A stretch of 17,692 nt of DNA from JBBQWR01 sp038210495 (lineage in GTDB: Bacteria; Planctomycetota; Planctomycetia; Pirellulales; DATAWG01): positions 1 to 17,692 of the forward strand of contig JBBQWR010000069.1 in assembly GCA_038210495.1 (NCBI GenBank). Reading direction: 5' to 3'. The translations under genes were made by a program, and so were the position numbers. The notes below the pieces were generated by a model that saw only the letters and a list, made by a program, of their open reading frames with translations, ran no database searches and was not told the origin of the DNA. Positions 1 through 7,205 of the stretch are shown piece after piece. The first letter of the stretch is position 1, and the number at the start of each line of letters is the position of its first letter.

Positions 1-19
1 CCATGATAGGCTGAGCCAT

Positions 20-105
20 GGCCAGTGCTCCTGGAAAAAAGGTTTGGGAAACGTTCGTTCACACACTTGAACTTTCCCAACTCCCATGCCCAGGAGCAAC
101 TGGCC
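20..105. repeat. 86-bp imperfect inverted repeat upstream of the ABC permease
   Basis: The left arm (20-52) begins GGCCAGTGCTCCTGG. The right arm (71-105) ends CCAGGAGCAACTGGCC. The arms pair with one bulge and a few mismatches, and TTGGGAAA/TTTCCCAA pairs again near the 18-base loop. It could be a small mobile palindromic element, a structured transcript end of a gene outside the window, or both. No T-tract follows, so a simple intrinsic terminator is unlikely. No other copy was seen in this window. Confidence 0.6.
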
Positions 106-274
106 CTTTTCATTCCGCTACATAGTTAACTTCGCGGTAAAACTGCTTCGTCAAGCAGATCGCCACGCTTGATGACGCTGTGCGCATTAGCCGAGACTGG
201 ACCCGCGCAAGATCATGGCGCCGATGGCGTCCTTCACTCCCGACTCCCGACTCACGTCTCCCGACTACTGCTTA
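106..274 (+). other. Spacer and leader before the ABC permease: alternative hairpins and 7-bp tandem repeats
   Basis: No gene is recognised here. Two small hairpins compete: CTGCTT (143-148) pairs with AAGCAG (153-158), while TCAAGC (151-156) pairs with GCTTGA (167-172). At 237-264 there are four 7-bp units, CTCCCGA, CTCCCGA, CTCACGT and CTCCCGA, ending 10 bases before the preferred start codon at 275. No clear promoter or Shine-Dalgarno sequence is visible. Confidence 0.5.
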
Positions 275-1900
275 ATGTATCTCTTCGAAAATCCTGTCTT
301 ACAGCGCGAGTTGCTGGTGAACCTGCGCACTGCACGGGCGTTTCTGCTGCTGCTGGGATACAACGTCGCGCTGGGGTTTGTCGTTTATTTGGCGTGGCCC
401 CCGCAACAGCATTTGGATTTGACGCGCCGGCCGGATGAGGCCAAGGCCCTGGTCGAGCTGTTTTTCATCGGGCAATATGTGCTCGCCTCGCTCATGGCGC
501 CGAGCTTCGCCGCCGGCACGATCACGGGGGAGAAAGAACGGAAGACGTATGAAATGCTGCTGGCCAGTCCGCTCCGGCCGGCGAGCATCGTGCTGGGCAA
601 GTTGATCGCGTCGCTCGCCCCCTTGGCGATTCTGATTTTCTCCTCGCTGCCGATCGTGATGCTCTGTCTGCCACTGGGGGGCGTGTCGCTTTATGAGGTA
701 CTCGCCGCGTATCTGGCCCTGATGCTCTCGGTCGCGTCTTTCGGCATGATCAGCGTGGCGTGCAGCAGTTATTTTATGCGCACGGCGTCGGCGCTGATCG
801 TGTCTTATTTGCTCATTCTTCCGCTGGCGCTCGCGGCCGTTTGGTCGTGGAGCGCGCTAGGCGCCTCCGGCGAATTTCGCTTGTATTGGACGGTGACCGT
901 GCTCCCGGTCGTGGCCGCTGTGATCTGCGGCAGCCTGTTCGCCAAAACGACCGCGCGGCTTTTGCATCCGCCCGATGTGGGCAGCGAGGGAAATGAAGTC
1001 ATCGATTTGGCTCGCGAGAACGAGCAGGCCGTGGGAATGGTCATTCAATTCGATCAATTTCCCGATCGACTGCTCGCGCCGGCCAAACGGACGACGCTGC
1101 TACCCGACGGCGCCAATCCCGTGTTCGACAAGGAACTGCGGAGCGAGATTTTCAGCCAAGGCACGCTGATGCTCCGGCTGGTCGTGCAGGTCAGCATGCT
1201 GCTGGCCCTTCCGATGATGGCGATCTTCTTGTACTGGAAGGTCGAGCTTGCCCCGTGGTACATCAGCTACGTGCTGCTGTTCAATATGCTCGTCGGGCCG
1301 GTCTTCTCGGCCGGCAGCGTCACGAGCGAACGCGAACGGCAAACGCTCGACCTGTTGCTCACGACGATCATCAGCCCGTTTCAAATCCTGTGGGGCAAAC
1401 TGATCGCGGGGCTGCGCGTGTCGAGCGTGCTGACGGCGTTTCTCGTCTGGCCGCTGTTGCTGGCTTGGCTCATGGGCTCGTTCGGCTGGGCGAACGTGAT
1501 CGCGCCGGCGGCCTATTTGGGCTTGATCGCCATGACATGCCTCACGACGGCGACGCTGGCCCTGTTTTGCTCGGTGCTGTTTCGCAAGACGGCCACGAGC
1601 ATGATGACCACGTATCTGATTATCGTGACACTATTCTGCTTGCCGCTGGCCCTGCGGTTTTTCGCAGAAACGTACTTCCCAACGGCGCCGGCGACATCCG
1701 TGATTCGAGCCTCGGGCATGACCAGCCCCTTCGCCGCCGCGTTCAGCTTGCCGCTCTATTCGACGACCGAACACGCCGGCGCGCTCGCCACGACCTGGAA
1801 CCCGTTTTTTTCGTACCTGGCATTTAGCGCCACATTGAATCTCGCGCTGCTGGCCGGGATCATGTGGCTCTTCAACACCCGCTGGCGCGTGGCGGAGTGA
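275..1900 (+). CDS. ABC-2 type transporter permease with two tandem permease units
   Basis: Integral membrane protein of 541 residues with about twelve hydrophobic segments. Two homologous halves are visible. Each opens with an NPV..xxEL motif: NPVLQREL at residues 6-13 and NPVFDKEL at 281-288. Each then has an amphipathic stretch followed by a permease helix: EKERKTYEMLLASPL near residue 86 and SERERQTLDLLLTTI near residue 351, both followed by a GKLIA motif. This layout is that of ABC-2 exporter permeases, with both units in one chain. An in-frame ATG at 215 would add 20 residues encoded largely by a 7-bp tandem repeat. ATG 275 gives an N-terminus (MYLFENPVLQ) that matches the start of the second repeat, so I prefer it, although neither start has a Shine-Dalgarno site. 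The partner ATPase is not in the window and may lie upstream. The substrate is unknown. Confidence 0.88.
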   Translation: MYLFENPVLQRELLVNLRTARAFLLLLGYNVALGFVVYLAWPPQQHLDLTRRPDEAKALVELFFIGQYVLASLMAPSFAAGTITGEKERKTYEMLLASPLRPASIVLGKLIASLAPLAILIFSSLPIVMLCLPLGGVSLYEVLAAYLALMLSVASFGMISVACSSYFMRTASALIVSYLLILPLALAAVWSWSALGASGEFRLYWTVTVLPVVAAVICGSLFAKTTARLLHPPDVGSEGNEVIDLARENEQAVGMVIQFDQFPDRLLAPAKRTTLLPDGANPVFDKELRSEIFSQGTLMLRLVVQVSMLLALPMMAIFLYWKVELAPWYISYVLLFNMLVGPVFSAGSVTSERERQTLDLLLTTIISPFQILWGKLIAGLRVSSVLTAFLVWPLLLAWLMGSFGWANVIAPAAYLGLIAMTCLTTATLALFCSVLFRKTATSMMTTYLIIVTLFCLPLALRFFAETYFPTAPATSVIRASGMTSPFAAAFSLPLYSTTEHAGALATTWNPFFSYLAFSATLNLALLAGIMWLFNTRWRVAE

Positions 1901-2235
1901 GCTGTGCGATTCCGAGAACCGCACGGTTTGCCGTCCCGCCAGGCATCGGCCAGAAAGATTAACGCAGTTCTCGCACGAACGGTTCTGAGGTAGTAAAACC
2001 GATATTATTGGATATTCTTTCAATGGGAAGCACGAACTTTCAATTGGCAGCACGAAAAAACCGGTGATTGGTTCGACGCCGTAATTCCACGCTTGGCCAA
2101 GGACTGCATGACGACTGTTTCGTGTATCATCGTCCTCCGGCGTTCCAAACATCGGCCCGCTAAGCGCCCCCATAAACTGTTTCAACCTGCTTGCCGTTCC
2201 CGCCCGTTTTCCTGTCATTTCGGAGCCCGCCCCCG
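1901..2235. other. Spacer between permease and hydrolase, with a 20-bp tandem duplication
   Basis: No gene is supported. Two 20-bp units lie head to tail at 2018-2037 and 2038-2057 (TTTCAATGGGAAGCACGAAC and TTTCAATTGGCAGCACGAAA) and match at 17 of 20 positions. The surrounding 1990-2060 stretch is A/T-rich compared with its neighbours, as promoter regions often are, but no convincing -35/-10 pair was found. No terminator follows the permease gene. Confidence 0.5.
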
Positions 2236-4290
2236 ATGAATGCTTGCCTACGGAATTTCGCGATCCTGTCGATGTCGGTTGCGCTCATGCTGATCGTGCT
2301 CTGCGCCAATCAATGTCGCGCCGATGGCGCGGGAGACAATGTCGCGGCCAAGGTACGGCCGATTCCGGCTAAAGGCATCGACGTGCTCGCGGCGGATCGC
2401 AAGGCACTCGAAACAGAACTGACCGCGCTGAGCGGTTTGCTCAAGCAGCTTGACGGCAGCAATGATTTGAGGATTCGAAGTCTCGTTCCCGACGTGCGGA
2501 TTTTTTACAAGGCCGTCCACGACGCGCTGACCTACAACGAGTTTCTCAAAACCGACGATATCGCCCGCGCGAAGAGTTTGCTCAAAGAGGGGCGCGAGCG
2601 GGCCGAGCAATTATTGGCGGGAGGCGTGGCCCCTTGGGACACGGCCACGGGGCTGGTCGTGCGCGGCTATGTCTCGCGAATCGACGGCTCCACGCAGCCG
2701 TACGGCCTGATCGTGCCCGACTCTTACAAGGCAGTGAGCGATCATCGTCATCCGATGAACGTCTGGTTTCACGGCCGGAACGAGGAGCTGACCGAGATTA
2801 ATTTCCTAACCGACCGGGAGCACAATCGCGGTGACTTCACGCCAACCGACACGATCGTGCTGCATCCCTACGAGCGATATTGCAACGCGGGCAAATTCGC
2901 CGGCGAGGTCGACGTGCTCGAAGCGATGGAGTCAGTGAAGGGGCACTACCGGGTCGATGAAGACCGGATCGCGGAGCGCGGATTTTCGATGGGGGGCGCG
3001 GCGGCGTGGCACTTCGCCGTGCATTACCCAAGCCTCTGGGCGGCGGCCAATCCGGGCGCCGGTTTCGCCGAGACGCCCGAATTTCTCAGGGTGTTTCAGA
3101 ACGAAAAAATCGATCCACCCGAGTACGAGCGGAAGCTGTTGCACCTGTACGACTGCACTGATTGGGCAGCCAACTTGTTCAACTGTCCGACGGTGGCCTA
3201 TAGCGGCGAACTCGACACGCAGCGGCAAGCGGCCGAGATCATGACCAAGGCGATGGAGGGCGAAGGGCTGAAGCTAACGCACATCATCGGCCCCGGCGCA
3301 CATCACAATTTCGAACCCGAGGCGAAGAAGAAGGTGGCGAGCTTGGTGGACGAGTTGGTTGCCAAAGGTCGGCCGAGCGACCCGCCCAAAATTCGCTTCA
3401 CGACCTATACGCTAAAGTACAACCGGCAATATTGGATTACTGTCGACGCCCTCGACGAGCACTGGAAGCGAGCGTACATCGAAGCCGACCTTGGGCGCGA
3501 TCAAAATGGATTGAATGTAAAGACGGAAAACATTGCTGAATTTACGGTCATGCTCGACGGCGCGTCGATACGATTGGCCGCAAATGATTCGTCGACGATA
3601 CCGCTAACGTGTAACGGCTCATCGACACTCATTTCGGCGTCGCGCTCTCGGGCTGGCTTTTACCATTGGCACTTCAAGCGCTCGGTCGATGGCAAAGGGT
3701 TCGAGATTGGCAATTTTGAGGACGGGTTGCATAAACGTCACAACCTGCAAGGGCCAATCGATGATGCCTTTATGGATTCGTTCATATTCGTGGCCCCATC
3801 TGGTCACGCCAAACAGCCGGCCGTGGAAAAATGGGTGTCGAGCGAATTCAGCCGAGCCAAGACAGAGTGGCGGCGGCAGTTCCGCGGCGAAGCCCGGGTG
3901 AAGGACGATACGGCGATTACCGACGACGACATCGTCAATTTCAATCTCGTGCTTTGGGGCACGCCGGATAGCAATGCGGTGCTCAAGCGGATCGCCGACA
4001 AGCTGCCGATTCGTTGGGAGCGTGACAAGATCGTCGTCGGGGGCAAGGGATTTCCGGCCGATCGACACGCGGTGATTTTGATCTATCCCAATCCGCTCAA
4101 TCCGCAGAAATATGTCGTGCTCAACAGCGGATTCACATATCGCGAGTACGATTATTTGAACAACGCCCGGCAGGTGCCCAAGCTGCCCGATTGGGCGATC
4201 GTGGATTTGAGCGTGCCGCCCGACGCCCGAGCGCCGGGAAAGATTGCCGCGGCGGATTTTTTCAACGAGCAGTGGCAGTTGAAGAAGTGA
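2236..4290 (+). CDS. Secreted alpha/beta-hydrolase (prolyl-oligopeptidase/esterase-like) with C-terminal extension
   Basis: Predicted exported serine hydrolase of 684 residues. ATG 2236 is preceded by GGAG ten bases upstream and gives a Sec signal peptide: a basic MNACLR start, a hydrophobic core, and probable cleavage after CRA near residue 30. An in-frame TTG at 2191 would bury this signal, so I reject it. Residues about 130-385 form the hydrolase domain. The nucleophile motif is GFSMGG with Ser251. The probable acid is Asp327 (in SGELD), and the base is His356 or His357 (in GPGAHHNF). This order and spacing fit the fold. The remaining 300 residues lack a motif I can name, but look like a folded extension that could modify substrate access. 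The substrate (peptide, ester or polysaccharide decoration) cannot be told from sequence. It probably acts in the periplasm. Confidence 0.85.
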   Translation: MNACLRNFAILSMSVALMLIVLCANQCRADGAGDNVAAKVRPIPAKGIDVLAADRKALETELTALSGLLKQLDGSNDLRIRSLVPDVRIFYKAVHDALTYNEFLKTDDIARAKSLLKEGRERAEQLLAGGVAPWDTATGLVVRGYVSRIDGSTQPYGLIVPDSYKAVSDHRHPMNVWFHGRNEELTEINFLTDREHNRGDFTPTDTIVLHPYERYCNAGKFAGEVDVLEAMESVKGHYRVDEDRIAERGFSMGGAAAWHFAVHYPSLWAAANPGAGFAETPEFLRVFQNEKIDPPEYERKLLHLYDCTDWAANLFNCPTVAYSGELDTQRQAAEIMTKAMEGEGLKLTHIIGPGAHHNFEPEAKKKVASLVDELVAKGRPSDPPKIRFTTYTLKYNRQYWITVDALDEHWKRAYIEADLGRDQNGLNVKTENIAEFTVMLDGASIRLAANDSSTIPLTCNGSSTLISASRSRAGFYHWHFKRSVDGKGFEIGNFEDGLHKRHNLQGPIDDAFMDSFIFVAPSGHAKQPAVEKWVSSEFSRAKTEWRRQFRGEARVKDDTAITDDDIVNFNLVLWGTPDSNAVLKRIADKLPIRWERDKIVVGGKGFPADRHAVILIYPNPLNPQKYVVLNSGFTYREYDYLNNARQVPKLPDWAIVDLSVPPDARAPGKIAAADFFNEQWQLKK

Positions 4291-4304
4291 CGCGGCCGCG
4301 GCGC

Positions 4305-4330
4305 ACATAGCCGCGGCAACCTGCCGCGGA
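4305..4330. repeat. Solo copy of a CCGCGG hairpin repeat (end of the 11862-11974 element)
   Basis: ACATAGCCGCGGCA followed by ACC and TGCCGCGGA forms a perfect 8-bp stem (CCGCGGCA/TGCCGCGG) with a three-base loop. It matches 11863-11888 at 24 of 26 positions. Only one end of the longer element is present here. It starts 15 bases after the hydrolase stop codon and could act as a transcript-end structure. Confidence 0.7.
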
Positions 4331-4373
4331 GTACAGTCGCTGATTGGCGTCGCCACGATTGCGGTCGTAGTCA

Positions 4374-4412
4374 CCGGGGCTTCAGCGAAGCGCCTCCAGC
4401 CCCGGCCACCCG
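4374..4412. repeat. GGGGCTTC palindromic repeat, copy 1
   Basis: CCGGGGCT (4374-4381) pairs perfectly with AGCCCCGG (4398-4405). An inner CTTC-AGC-GAAG hairpin at 4380-4390 overlaps it. The 37 bases 4376-4412 match 10187-10223 at 33 positions, and the stem-forming bases are kept. Both copies lie between genes, which fits a REP-like dispersed repeat. Confidence 0.7.
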
Positions 4413-4610
4413 GCCTGATTGGTATCCTTCCACCAAGCCTCTCTGCCACCCGGCAACGCCCGCCGTTCCCGCTCACTTGCCCTAAATCCGGCACATACCG
4501 CACAGCTTGTCGCCAGTTTGACAGCCGGCGACGTTTTGATCGAGCGGCAGCGCTCGAGTGGCCGATTTTTTATCACAGGCGATCGGCTCTTGGCCACGGA
4601 AGCACTGCAC

Positions 4611-5360
4611 ATGACGGAAGCGATTTTGTCGATTTCGGTGGACGTGAATTCGGCCCCCTTGAGCGCCGGCCGGATGGTGGTCGAAGCCCTCGCCGAGCTG
4701 GGTTGTCCGGCCACTTGGGTCTCCGCCGATCCGGCTAGCTCACCCACCATTGCCGCCGCCCGTCAATTGAACTTGCAGCATGAGGCGGCTCTACTGGCGC
4801 CCGCCGAGTGGTTCACGGCGGCCGAGGGACGAAATCAATTCGTCCCCCAGCTACTGCGGCAGAAGCTCCTCGCGCAGCAGCAAGGGCTAACGATCTCGAC
4901 GATCGCCAGTTCTGTCGCGGCGCCGCGAAGCGCGCTCGATCTGCTGGCGAAGCACGGCATTTCGGCAATTCGGATGAACGACAATTCGATGACCGCCACC
5001 GCGCATCGCCCCGGCGCGACGCCCGGCTTGAGGAATTTGCGATTTGGCCTGTGGCAACTCCAAATCGATAATCGCCTTCCCAGTGATGGCTGGAGCAATA
5101 TGTTCGCAGGAAGGCGCATTCGCCGAGCGATCGACCGAGCGACGGTGGTTGGCGGCGTGCTTCACTTGGCGATCGATCTCGATGCGTTGTCGCGCGACAG
5201 ATCGCTTCGCCGGCTGACTCAATTGCATCGGACCTTGACGCACGCCAATCAACGGCGAGACGAAGGGACCCTGATCGTGACGACGATCGCTGGAACGATC
5301 GCACGCCAGTCGGCGCCCCGGGCCGGACGCGGCGCTCAATCGATTTTAAGGGCCGCTTAG
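4611..5360 (+). CDS. Polysaccharide-deacetylase-like protein, probably catalytically degenerate
   Basis: A 249-residue soluble protein without a signal peptide. ATG 4611 is chosen because GGAAG lies eight bases before it; longer in-frame starts run into a repeat. The opening ILSISVDVN, then AGRMVVEALAELGCPATWVSA, resembles the first strand and helix of NodB-type deacetylases (family pattern: strand with a DD motif, then a chain of LLAEHGVPATFF type). The end, GVLHLAIDLDAL followed by a helix and RRDEGTLIVTTI, resembles the closing HL..H..N..L and RDRGRL segments of the same fold. The metal-binding DD and HxxxH motifs are not visible, so the catalytic role may be lost or altered. The family assignment is an inference from pattern, not a search. 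It is convergent with the small gene that follows, with only 43 bases between stop codons. Confidence 0.6.
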   Translation: MTEAILSISVDVNSAPLSAGRMVVEALAELGCPATWVSADPASSPTIAAARQLNLQHEAALLAPAEWFTAAEGRNQFVPQLLRQKLLAQQQGLTISTIASSVAAPRSALDLLAKHGISAIRMNDNSMTATAHRPGATPGLRNLRFGLWQLQIDNRLPSDGWSNMFAGRRIRRAIDRATVVGGVLHLAIDLDALSRDRSLRRLTQLHRTLTHANQRRDEGTLIVTTIAGTIARQSAPRAGRGAQSILRAA

Positions 5361-5378
5361 AGAATTTTGCCGCGATTA

Positions 5379-5406
5379 GAAAACGCGTTGCGAGCGAGCG
5401 CGGCTA
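5379..5406 (-). repeat. Half-copy of the TAGCCGCG hairpin element overlapping a stop codon
   Basis: Bases 5379-5406 match the right arm of the hairpin element (11108-11136) at 25 of 28 positions, with one gap. The opposite arm is absent or decayed. On the minus strand the repeat begins TAGCCGCG, and its TAG is exactly the stop codon of the small membrane-protein gene. It fills most of the 43-bp gap between two convergent genes. Confidence 0.6.
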
Positions 5407-5586
5407 GAGTTGCTCTTTATAGGTGGACCAGCTCAGGTAGCCGAGAATCGCCGAGCAAATGATGGCGCCGATGTCCATTCCGATAAATGCCTGACCGAAG
5501 GGCGTCTTAATCGCCAAATCGAGCGCGAACAGGCAGAATATGAGCACGGCGACAACCATGCCCAATATGGTCAAGACTCTACCCAT
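5404..5586 (-). CDS. Small two-helix membrane protein (60 aa), conserved hypothetical
   Basis: Encodes 60 residues with two hydrophobic segments, about residues 4-25 and 37-52, separated by a short loop (KTPFGQAFIGMD), and a polar tail ending STYKEQL. GAGGA lies nine bases before the ATG, a good ribosome site. The MGRVLTILGMVVA start and ILGYLSW end look like a small protein recurring in planctomycete genomes; that comparison is from memory and was not searched. Function is unknown; it should sit in the cytoplasmic membrane. Its stop codon falls within a dispersed repeat. It is convergent with the deacetylase-like gene. Confidence 0.78.
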   Translation of the reverse strand: MGRVLTILGMVVAVLIFCLFALDLAIKTPFGQAFIGMDIGAIICSAILGYLSWSTYKEQL

Positions 5587-5786
5587 GTAGTCGCGTCCTC
5601 GGTGTCGGTCGTCGAAGTGGCAATATCAAGTGAGCGACGCATTCGCGATCCGTTGGCCAGGGGCGCCCAACGGGTCGATCTATCAAAACGTGCTTTTTAG
5701 GTTGGCGTTAAGCTACCTAGTATAGTCAAACCTAGGCGACTGTCACCTGTCGGGAATTGGCAGATTTCCTGGGCTTTTAGCCGCGA

Positions 5787-5819
5787 GTGGCGAGCGGGGG
5801 GCGTAAGCCGCCTGTCCCC
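5787..5819. repeat. GTGGCGAGCGGGGGGC hairpin repeat, copy 1
   Basis: Matches 13962-13993 at 31 of 32 positions. The core GGGGGC-GTAA-GCCGCC folds as a hairpin closed by a GTAA (GNRA-type) tetraloop, with one mismatch in this copy. The bases just before it, TTTTAGCCGCG (5775-5785), carry the TAGCCGCG word found at the ends of the other hairpin elements. Confidence 0.7.
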
Positions 5820-5866
5820 GACGCGACCTCAAATAGCGCCCGCCGCCGATGTGGCCGTCAATTAGA

Positions 5867-5979
5867 TACAATCGGCGCAACCGGCCCTTGTAATGATTTA
5901 GCTAGGCATGTCGACGGCTGAACATGCCTTGGTAGAGTCTCTCTCGACGGTTGGCCGAAACGTGATTTTGCCCCAAGGC
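5867..5979 (+). promoter_or_regulatory. Candidate leader with mutually exclusive hairpins before the aminotransferase
   Basis: AGGCATGT (5904-5911) pairs perfectly with ACATGCCT (5922-5929). GCCTTGG (5926-5932) pairs perfectly with CCAAGGC (5973-5979). The two stems share GCCT, so only one can form at a time. TACAAT at 5867-5872 could be the -10 box, placing transcription start just before the first stem; no clear -35 is present. The ATG follows 53 bases after the second stem. The design resembles a switching leader, but no known riboswitch class is recognised. Confidence 0.35.
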
Positions 5980-6032
5980 GGTCGGGCGTCGGCGAGATTT
6001 TTGCCTTTTGTTTTTCGAATAGGTTTATTCAC

Positions 6033-7199
6033 ATGGAAAGTCAGGCTCCCGACTGCCGGGCGACAACCGATGATTGGGCCGAGATGCGGCGCGAGATGCC
6101 GATCGCGCGGGATTGGGCGTATTTCGATCATGCGGCTGTCGCGCCGCTGTCGGCGCCGGCCGCCGACGCGATGCGCCAATATATTCAGGATTCGGCCGAC
6201 GATGGGACCGCGAGTTGGCTGAAGTGGAAAGATTGCCGCGAGGCGCTCCGAAACCGAGCGGCAAAATTCCTCGGCGCCGATGTCGCTGAGATCGGGTTAG
6301 TGCGGAGCACGACCGAGGGGATCAATATCGTGGCCGAGGGATTTCCTTGGCAGAGCGGCGACAATATCGTCACGCTCGCCGACGAGTATCCGTCGAACTT
6401 ATATCCCTGGATGAATCAAGCCTACCGCGGCGTGGAGACGCGGCGCGTGCCGACGGATAACGGGCGGGTCGACTTGGATCGATTGACAGGCGCGTGCGAT
6501 GCGCGGACCCGCATCGTGTCGGTGAGTTGGGTCGGCTACGCCAGCGGTTGGCGGTGCGATCTGGATAAGGTCGCGGACATTGCTCATCGCCACGGGGCCC
6601 TGTTTTTTCTGGATGCGATTCAAGCCCTCGGCGCTTTTCCGCTCGATGTGAGCAAGGTCGATGTCGATTTCCTGTCGGCCGATGGCCACAAGTGGATGCT
6701 CGGACCCGAGGCCGCGGGATTGTTCTTCATTCGTCGCAAGCATCTCGAGCGGCTGCATCCGATCGGAGTCGGCGCCAACAGCGTGGTCCACTCGACTGAC
6801 TATGCACGAGTGGACTTTACGCTCAAGCCAACGGCTGAGCGATTTGAAGGGGGCAGTTCGAACATGGTGGGCTTTGCCGGTCTGGGCGCAAGCCTCGAAC
6901 TGCTGATGCGGCACGACGCCCAATCGATCGCGGAACAAGTCCTAGCGATCGGCGATTTAGCCTGCGAGCGACTACTCAAGGCGGGGGCGACGATCCGCAG
7001 TCGCCGCGAACAGGACGAGCACAAATCGGGAATCGTCGTTTTCGATTGGCCCGGAACCGACCCGCAAATAGTTCGAAAAAAGTTAATCGACCGCTACGTG
7101 CTGCTCAGTTGCCGTGGGGGCGGATTGCGAATCAGCCCTCACGCCTATACGAATCGCGACGATGTGGACCGACTCATCGACTCGCTCAAATCGATATAA
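6033..7199 (+). CDS. Class V aminotransferase (PLP-dependent; cysteine desulfurase/isopenicillin-N-epimerase-like)
   Basis: A 388-residue cytoplasmic PLP enzyme of fold type I. Visible landmarks are YFDHAAVAPL at 30-39 (substrate-side loop), the phosphate-binding TTEGIN at 93-98, LDAIQ at 193-197 with Asp194 for the PLP ring nitrogen, and ADGHKWMLGP at 216-225 with Lys220 as the Schiff-base lysine. Near the end, RGGGLRISPH at 361-370 supplies Arg366 for the substrate carboxylate. The length is normal for the family. The loop where cysteine desulfurases carry their catalytic Cys reads FEGGSSNMVGF without Cys, so a desulfurase role is doubtful. An epimerase, lyase or amine-transfer reaction is more likely. 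No biosynthetic partner is next to it. The start is preceded by only a weak AGG. It converges on the next gene with six bases between stops. Confidence 0.88.
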   Translation: MESQAPDCRATTDDWAEMRREMPIARDWAYFDHAAVAPLSAPAADAMRQYIQDSADDGTASWLKWKDCREALRNRAAKFLGADVAEIGLVRSTTEGINIVAEGFPWQSGDNIVTLADEYPSNLYPWMNQAYRGVETRRVPTDNGRVDLDRLTGACDARTRIVSVSWVGYASGWRCDLDKVADIAHRHGALFFLDAIQALGAFPLDVSKVDVDFLSADGHKWMLGPEAAGLFFIRRKHLERLHPIGVGANSVVHSTDYARVDFTLKPTAERFEGGSSNMVGFAGLGASLELLMRHDAQSIAEQVLAIGDLACERLLKAGATIRSRREQDEHKSGIVVFDWPGTDPQIVRKKLIDRYVLLSCRGGGLRISPHAYTNRDDVDRLIDSLKSI

Positions 7200-7205
7200 G
7201 ACTCA

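Larger units (their letters stand above)
4291..4610. other. Repeat-filled spacer before the deacetylase-like gene
   Basis: This stretch carries two separate palindromic repeats (4305-4330 and 4374-4412, listed individually). An open frame runs in from a TTG at 4419 in phase with the next gene. Its first 64 codons read through unrelated spacer sequence, and the ATG at 4611 has a good ribosome site, so I treat 4419-4610 as untranslated. Confidence 0.5.
5587..6032. other. Divergent spacer upstream of the aminotransferase
   Basis: No gene is supported in this 446-bp stretch between the start codons of divergent genes, so it should contain promoters for both. It holds a GNRA-type hairpin repeat (5787-5819), a possible -10 box TACAAT (5867-5872) without a recognisable -35, and a pair of competing hairpins (5904-5979). 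The last two are also covered in their own entry. Confidence 0.5.

Noticed and set aside
215..274. Upstream ATG (215) as permease start
   Set aside because: Adds 20 residues encoded largely by a 7-bp tandem repeat and has no Shine-Dalgarno; the 275 start aligns with the second half of the protein.
169..438. 89-codon plus-strand frame overlapping the permease start
   Set aside because: Lies within the permease gene in another frame, with no recognisable protein and no ribosome site.
2191..2235. TTG (2191) as hydrolase start
   Set aside because: Would place 15 residues before a clear signal peptide; ATG 2236 has GGAG upstream.
3619..4503. 294-codon minus-strand frame opposite the hydrolase
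   Set aside because: Antisense shadow of a well-supported gene in GC-rich DNA, with no family signature.
4419..4610. TTG (4419) extension of the deacetylase-like gene
   Set aside because: Reads through spacer next to a dispersed repeat; ATG 4611 has GGAAG at the right distance and begins the domain.
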